A DNA stretch of 19,552 bases from Rhodobacter sp. (GTDB lineage: Bacteria > Pseudomonadota > Alphaproteobacteria > Rhodobacterales > Rhodobacteraceae), in contig JAIXVS010000122.1 of assembly GCA_027482795.1 (NCBI GenBank), forward strand, positions 1-19,552, read 5' to 3'. The notes under the pieces were generated by a model. The model saw only the letters and a program-made list of their open reading frames with translations. It did no database searches and was not told the DNA's origin. Position numbers and translations under genes: made by a program. Below, in pieces: positions 15,229 through 19,552 of the stretch. The stretch's first letter is position 1. The number at the start of each line of letters is the position of its first letter.

Positions 15229-16119
15229 CATCCTCTCGCTCGCATAACTGCCGGGACTTGCGGGAAACACTACCGTCTTATGCCCGTTGATAAACACACG
15301 CCCGCGCACATGGGCGTGGACGGCGCGGGAGAGTACCTGCGCCTCGACATCGCGCCCTAAGCTGACGTAGTCGTCATTCGACTGGGCGTGGGTCACGCGG
15401 ATGATGTCTTGTTCGATAATCGGGCCTTCGTCCAAATCGGCGGTGACGTAGTGCGAGGTCGCGCCAATCAGCTTCACCCCCTTTTCAAACGCCTGTTTAT
15501 AGGGGTTTGCGCCCTTAAAGCTGGGCAGGAAAGAATGGTGAATGTTGATGATCCGCCCCGAAAAACGCTGGCACATTTCATCCGACAAAACCTGCATATA
15601 GCGCGCCAGCACGATCAATTCGGCCCCTGCGTCCTGCACAATGCGCATCTGCTCGGCCTCGGCCTGCGCTTTGTTCTGCGGGGTCACCTTGATGCAGAAA
15701 TAGGGAATATCCTGATTTACCACGACTTTTTGGTAATCCATATGGTTGGAAATCACGGCCACAATTTCCACAGGCAGCGCGCCAATGCGCGAGCGGTACA
15801 GCAGATCGTTCAGGCAGTGACCAAAGCGTGACACCATGATGACCACTTTGCGTTTCACCGTTTCGTCAAAGAAATCGGACTGCATGGCGAATTTTTCGGC
15901 CACAGGCGCAAAGCCCGCCTTCAGCGCCGCCAGATCGCGCCCGCCTTCCGAGCGAAAGCTGATGCGCATAAAAAAGTTGCCCGTGCCAATATCATCAAAC
16001 TGCGCAGAATCGGTGATGTTGCACGACTGGTCGGCCAGAAACCCTGAAATCGCGGCCACAATGCCGCGTGTTGATTGGCACTGAACGCGCAGGGCGTATT
16101 GGGGGATAGGGTCGGTCAT
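15223..16119 (-). CDS. purU: Formyltetrahydrofolate deformylase
   Basis: Hydrolyses 10-formyltetrahydrofolate to formate and tetrahydrofolate, balancing one-carbon pools and supplying formate. The 298-residue protein has an N-terminal ACT domain (about 5-85: QYALRVQCQSTRGIVAAISG) and a formyltransferase-like domain from about 90 (KVVIMVSRFGHCLNDLLYR, VISNHMDYQ). The catalytic triad is N192 and H194 (INIHHSFLPSFKGANPY) with D230 (ADLDEGPIIEQDI). The H-D spacing of 36 equals that in E. coli PurN. The start follows ACGGAG. Its own promoter lies in the 131-bp gap after the sulfatase gene, so it is likely a separate transcript. In Rhodobacteraceae the enzyme is often tied to methyl-group catabolism, but no such gene is nearby. 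Confidence 0.97.
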   Translation of the reverse strand: MTDPIPQYALRVQCQSTRGIVAAISGFLADQSCNITDSAQFDDIGTGNFFMRISFRSEGGRDLAALKAGFAPVAEKFAMQSDFFDETVKRKVVIMVSRFGHCLNDLLYRSRIGALPVEIVAVISNHMDYQKVVVNQDIPYFCIKVTPQNKAQAEAEQMRIVQDAGAELIVLARYMQVLSDEMCQRFSGRIINIHHSFLPSFKGANPYKQAFEKGVKLIGATSHYVTADLDEGPIIEQDIIRVTHAQSNDDYVSLGRDVEAQVLSRAVHAHVRGRVFINGHKTVVFPASPGSYASERMG

Positions 16120-16154
16120 GGCGGCTCCGTTAATTGGCTTTCTGCGTTGCAGCG

Positions 16155-16183
16155 AATAAACGGCGCGCGCGCGCTAAGGTCAA
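16155..16183 (-). promoter_or_regulatory. Putative purU promoter with alternating-GC spacer
   Basis: On minus, TTGACC (16183-16178), a 17-nt spacer and TTTATT (16160-16155) lie about 35 bp before the ATG. The -35 is the best consensus match in the window (5 of 6). The spacer contains a 12-bp run of strictly alternating G and C (16163-16174), a sequence class prone to Z-DNA. Confidence 0.5.
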
Positions 16184-16229
16184 TGCAGCCCTTGCATGAA
16201 TCTTTGCGGCAAAGCGCAACTTTTTATGG

Positions 16230-16256
16230 GGCTGCTGCCGATTTAGGCAGTCAGCC
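16230..16256 (-). terminator. Possible terminator hairpin at the end of the sulfatase gene
   Basis: On minus, GGCTG and CTGCC (with one bulged A) pair with GGCAG and CAGCC around TAAATC, a 10-bp stem that begins within the last codons. It is followed by CCATAAAAAG, with no T-run, so termination is uncertain. It separates the sulfatase gene from purU. Confidence 0.4.
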
Positions 16257-18560
16257 GCCCTGCCCCCAGCGCATTTGGGCCAAAACATCGGCCCCCGCAG
16301 CCACGCCCAGCACCCGCAGGATCGACAGGCCAAGCGTGAATTCCGCCACATCGCCGTGGCGCGTCAGGCTGGGTTTTTGCGGCCAAGCGCTGAAATCATA
16401 CACCTGCCCCGCCGCCCATACATCCACTAGGGTCACGCCGCCATAAGCAGGCACAAATACCGTGTTGCCGCCCGCAGTCGCCACATGGGAAACCCCCGTG
16501 CCGATATGCAGCGTGTCATTGCCGCGCCCCAATTTCACGCGGTTGCGCCCGGGCCCAGTATGAATAACCGAAGAGCTGTCCCCCCCCTCGATCCAATCAT
16601 TGCCGTGGCCTGCGAAAATCAAATTGCGCCCGTCGCCTGCGTAAATCGTATCATCCCCCGTGCCGCCATCCAGCGTGTCACGCCCGCCGCCGCCTTGCAG
16701 ATGATCGTTCCCCGCCCCGCCGTAAAAGGCGTGGCGCGCGGTGGGCAGTTTGGCAATGGCGATCAGGCTGTCATCCCCATCCCCGCCATAAAACGTGGCC
16801 CCGCCGTATTTGGGACCGATCAGCACATCATCCCCACGCGATCCGCGCACATCGACCAGAACACGCTCGGATGTTTCAAAATGGATCGGGCTGTCGGGAT
16901 GGGCGACGATACGCAGGGTGCGGCCTTCGTCTTTTGGGTTTGTCTCGTGCCGCGCAACCACTGTGGCGATGCGGATATTTTCCACATTCATCGGGCAATG
17001 CAGCACGTAATTGTCAGGCCCGCCCATGTACCACAGCGTGTCATTGCCCCCGTCTTTAGACTCGCGGATTTTCTCGGCATCCGCGCCATAAGCCCAATAG
17101 CTGTCGCCGCCGCGCGTGCCTTCCAGCACGACCGAGCCATCGACCGCCATCATCGCATTCACGCCATCTGCGGGGTTTTCATAGCCGCGCAGATCCAGCC
17201 CCAAATCCAGCGCGCCGCGCACCAACTCGCTGCGCAAGAACTCCAACGGCGCGCTGGCGATAAGGTTTGTCGTCTCGCCGGGATCGGCGACAATATCGTA
17301 GATATGTTCTTCGCCGTTGGGGTAACGGAAATAGCGGTACTGCTCATACCCCGCGACCGATGGGCGCACCGATAGCGTGCCAAACACCGATGTGACGGGC
17401 GATTTGCTGTAATCATAGGTGCCAAAGCTGGCATCCAAAAGCGGCAGCAGGCTTTGCCCCGACACCCAATCTGGGCGCGGCGGCAGGCCAGCAAGCTGCA
17501 TCACCGTTTTGGCAAAATTGTGCAGGGATACGGGGGTGTCAATCACCCGCCCCTGCCCCGCCATGCGCGGCGAATATATGCCAAAGGGCACATGCGCCGC
17601 GCTGTCCCACTGGCTCATCTTGTGAAAGCTGTCGTGATTGCCAAGGTTGAACCCGTTGTCAGACAGGAAAATCACCGCGGTCTTATCGCCCAAGGGGGAT
17701 GCGGCAAGGGCATCCAAAAACCGCCCAATTTCATGATCGACATGGGAAATCGCGGCAAAATAGGCGCGCACCACTTGCCGCCAACCTTCATCGCCCGCCT
17801 TTTCGGGTGTCCAATTGCCATTGGCGATATAGGCCGCTTCATACACGGCAAAGCCCTGCTGGGGGCCATAGTAATCTTCGGCCGCAGCGATTTCGGGCCA
17901 GCGAATGGCGGCTGCATCATACATCTGATAAAAGCGGTCTGGGCATTCCAGATTGTAATGCGGATGCTTAAAGCCCAGTTGAATCAGATGCCTGCGGGCG
18001 GGGTCGGCGCGGCCCAAAAGGTCAATGGCATTTTGCGCCACATCGTAATCAAAAAACAAATGATCTTGGGCCCCGTCATCGTTCGGGTGGTTGACCCCCT
18101 TAATGCCCGGGCCGCGATCAAGGTATTCTTTGATGTGGGTGCGCCCGTTTTTGTCGGCGCAGGGGACATCTTCGTGAAACAGCACGCGGCGGTATTTTTC
18201 GGGCATGGGGCGATAGGTGGCGTCCACCTTACCCGTGGTAAAGGTGTAAAACCCTGCGCGGCGCAGATCATAGGCCCATGCCTTTTCGGGCGGCAAAACC
18301 TGCCTCCAAAAGCGGTTCAAATCCACCAGCCCCGTGCGAAACGGCGACAGGCCCGTAGCAAGTTCCGCGCGGCAGGGCGCGCACAGCGGCACCGTGGCAT
18401 AGGCATTGCCAAAGCGCACACCCGCCGCCATCAAACGATCAAGGTTTGGGGTCAAGATCGGGATGCCAAAGGCATTGCGCCACGTGAAGACATCAATCAT
18501 GTCATCCACCCAAATCACGGCGATGTTATCGCCCGCGATACTGGCCGCATCAAACCCCAT
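16251..18560 (-). CDS. Sulfatase with C-terminal RTX calcium-binding beta-roll
   Basis: A 769-residue fusion. Residues about 10-440 form a type I sulfatase: VDD (D19, D20) for metal, TPNLDRLMAAGVRFGNAYAT, the formylglycine signature C60-A-P-C-R64 followed by AELATG, the second metal site SDNG (D301, N302), and YPNGEEHIYDIVADPGETTN. Residues about 500-703 are RTX-like: GNDTLWYMGGPDNYVL, GGDGDDSLI at 592, then ten uninterrupted nonapeptides from 614 (GGAGNDHLQ, GGGGRDTLD, GGTGDDTIY and so on), the later ones degenerate. No Sec or Tat signal is present; RTX proteins normally leave by type I secretion using a C-terminal signal, so an extracellular, calcium-folded sulfatase is inferred. I start at ATG 18560, which overlaps the upstream TGA by one base (TGATG); an ATG at 18638 would lie inside the upstream gene. 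Substrate unknown. Confidence 0.88.
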   Translation of the reverse strand: MGFDAASIAGDNIAVIWVDDMIDVFTWRNAFGIPILTPNLDRLMAAGVRFGNAYATVPLCAPCRAELATGLSPFRTGLVDLNRFWRQVLPPEKAWAYDLRRAGFYTFTTGKVDATYRPMPEKYRRVLFHEDVPCADKNGRTHIKEYLDRGPGIKGVNHPNDDGAQDHLFFDYDVAQNAIDLLGRADPARRHLIQLGFKHPHYNLECPDRFYQMYDAAAIRWPEIAAAEDYYGPQQGFAVYEAAYIANGNWTPEKAGDEGWRQVVRAYFAAISHVDHEIGRFLDALAASPLGDKTAVIFLSDNGFNLGNHDSFHKMSQWDSAAHVPFGIYSPRMAGQGRVIDTPVSLHNFAKTVMQLAGLPPRPDWVSGQSLLPLLDASFGTYDYSKSPVTSVFGTLSVRPSVAGYEQYRYFRYPNGEEHIYDIVADPGETTNLIASAPLEFLRSELVRGALDLGLDLRGYENPADGVNAMMAVDGSVVLEGTRGGDSYWAYGADAEKIRESKDGGNDTLWYMGGPDNYVLHCPMNVENIRIATVVARHETNPKDEGRTLRIVAHPDSPIHFETSERVLVDVRGSRGDDVLIGPKYGGATFYGGDGDDSLIAIAKLPTARHAFYGGAGNDHLQGGGGRDTLDGGTGDDTIYAGDGRNLIFAGHGNDWIEGGDSSSVIHTGPGRNRVKLGRGNDTLHIGTGVSHVATAGGNTVFVPAYGGVTLVDVWAAGQVYDFSAWPQKPSLTRHGDVAEFTLGLSILRVLGVAAGADVLAQMRWGQGG
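16452..16721 (-). repeat. Ten tandem RTX nonapeptide repeats (coding)
   Basis: These 270 bp encode ten consecutive 9-residue units of the GGxGxDxLx type. The first three match best, and later units lose the Asp and some Gly. The DNA copies are diverged, so this is a protein-level repeat, not a recent tandem duplication. Confidence 0.85.
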
Positions 18561-19552
18561 CAGACGCCATCCGTCAGGCGCAGGCGCGCGGGCAGCGCCC
18601 AGCGGTGCAGCGGGCCATGGGTGCCCTGCGCTGCCCATTCATCGCGCAAAGCCCCCGCATTGGCGGGATAGTCATGCGCGCCCTTGCGCGGGGCCGCGCC
18701 ATGGGCATAGGCCACGTACACCTCGCCTTCTGGGCGGGATGAACAGCGCAAGATCACCGCGCGCTTGTCTTTTGGGTCAACCTCGACCTTTGTGATGCGG
18801 GCCTTGTTAGTCACGCCGTCCAGCCGAAAACCCGCCAGCGCGCCCGCATCGAACGGGTCAGCTTTGTCAATCACCAGCCCGTCCATCGCCGCGCAGGTTA
18901 GGCGAATGTCACTGCCCAGTCGTTCGGCCAGTTGGATGGTGGGGCAGTGCCAATCCGCGCCGCCCTCGCTGGCCAGCAGTGCCTGCGCCGACATCTCGGC
19001 CTTGGCGCGGCGGCCTGCATCGGTCAGACGGCCTGTATCGTCAATTGCATAGGCATAGCTTGGCCCCGTGCAAACCAGCGGATGATCGCCGTGGTTCCAA
19101 GATAGATCCCACTGGCCATCCAGCGCGGCCCCTGTGGTGATGATTTGCGTGCCGCAATCAAACCCTGCAAGGAAAATAGGGCGCGGCGCGCCAAGGCGGC
19201 CCAAAGATTGCGTGATTTGCGCCATCACAGCAATGATCCCATCGCGGTAAGCGGCCCCGTCGCCCGAAATATCCTCTAGGCAATAATCCAAACACACTGC
19301 CGCCACCTTGGCAGGGCGGCCAAGGCGGGCGGCAGCGGCACCGTGATTTTGCAAGGCTTTCTCTAGGTTCGTCATCGCCAAAACCTTGCCCAAATCACCC
19401 GCGCTGGCGGCCATATCGGTTTCGGCGCGCAGTACAAACAAGGGCAATCCTGCCCCCACCGATTTGCGCAAAGACAACAGCGTTTCAGCAAGCAGCGCCT
19501 CGTGCGTCAACTCGCGGATCGGCAGCAGGTTGGGCGTTAGAATTGCATCGCC
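18560..19552 (-). CDS. Esterase-like (possibly SGNH/SASA carbohydrate esterase) protein, N-terminus cut by window edge
   Basis: The frame is open to the right edge, giving 330 residues without a clear start; a TTG at 19510 is possible but the frame runs through it. I do not recognise the family firmly. The order of features resembles sialate O-acetylesterase-type SGNH proteins: a strand then YRDGIIAVMAQITQSLGRLG and PIFLAGFDCGTQ, later GRLTDAGRRAKAEMSAQAL (like the vHLta.G.r.lGe region). A beta-sandwich-like tail has DGLVIDKADPFDAGALAGF, GEVYVAYAHGAA and GALRDEW. The usual catalytic GDS and QGE blocks are not visible; the N-terminal one could lie outside the window, and in-window DYCLEDISGD stands near where QGEsD would be, so it may be inactive. 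Its TGA overlaps the sulfatase ATG (TGATG), implying coupled expression and a shared task. Confidence 0.45.
   Translation of the reverse strand, partial: GDAILTPNLLPIRELTHEALLAETLLSLRKSVGAGLPLFVLRAETDMAASAGDLGKVLAMTNLEKALQNHGAAAARLGRPAKVAAVCLDYCLEDISGDGAAYRDGIIAVMAQITQSLGRLGAPRPIFLAGFDCGTQIITTGAALDGQWDLSWNHGDHPLVCTGPSYAYAIDDTGRLTDAGRRAKAEMSAQALLASEGGADWHCPTIQLAERLGSDIRLTCAAMDGLVIDKADPFDAGALAGFRLDGVTNKARITKVEVDPKDKRAVILRCSSRPEGEVYVAYAHGAAPRKGAHDYPANAGALRDEWAAQGTHGPLHRWALPARLRLTDGV

Noticed and set aside
17454..18671. 405-codon open frame on plus, opposite the sulfatase gene
   Set aside because: It is antisense to a gene with clear sulfatase motifs, has no recognisable domain, and long open frames on the opposite strand are expected with this codon bias.
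1..19552. CRISPR array, tRNA, insertion sequence, phage or toxin-antitoxin genes
   Set aside because: All intergenic gaps are under about 150 bp and hold no cloverleaf, regular direct-repeat array or terminal inverted repeats; no transposase or integrase motif was found.

Overview
The window is an ordinary high-GC chromosomal stretch of an alphaproteobacterium, most likely a member of the Rhodobacteraceae (Rhodobacterales). Evidence: strong G/C bias at third codon positions, a short-form HisG with a HisZ partner beside HisS, a GAF-containing EI-Ntr (PtsP) near aspartokinase, a coenzyme-B12-dependent class II ribonucleotide reductase, a DUF1489 protein, and a GC-hairpin plus GATATTTT intergenic element of the kind I recall from Rhodobacteraceae genomes. 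No tRNA, rRNA, CRISPR, insertion sequence or phage gene was seen. No gene-free stretch exceeds about 150 bp.

Layout. (1) 1-3944: xseA (minus, cut by the left edge) diverges from purD, followed by lysC. (2) 4016-7870: a cytoplasmic-type GMC flavin oxidoreductase sits between lysC and ptsP. ptsP ends at a strong double hairpin shared with the convergent ecsC. (3) 7949-8959: ecsC and slyX on minus. (4) 9032-12367: the hisS-hisZ-hisG cluster on plus, translation and first committed step of histidine synthesis; the middle of hisS looks like a recombined segment. (5) 12364-15213: a DUF1489 gene on minus, divergent from nrdJ on plus. (6) 15223-16119: purU on minus. (7) 16251-19552: two coupled minus-strand genes, an esterase-like (SGNH/SASA-type, tentative) protein cut by the right edge and an unusual sulfatase carrying a long C-terminal RTX calcium-binding beta-roll.

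Most of the window is housekeeping: purine and one-carbon metabolism (purD, purU), aspartate-family amino acids (lysC), histidine (hisZ, hisG, hisS), dNTP supply (nrdJ), repair (xseA) and nitrogen PTS signalling (ptsP). The accessory part is the right end, where an apparently leaderless, RTX-tailed sulfatase is translationally coupled to an esterase-like protein. I infer an extracellular unit that removes sulfate, and perhaps acyl groups, from a polymer. This pair is the best candidate for something poorly described.

At finer scale, purD and lysC share a near-identical promoter (CTTGCAC-N16-TTATGACGC). lysC has an internal, in-frame, ribosome-site-preceded ATG exactly at the start of its ACT region, as in known alpha/beta aspartokinases. 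The nrdJ promoter is overlaid by nested inverted repeats and leaves no room for a cobalamin riboswitch.
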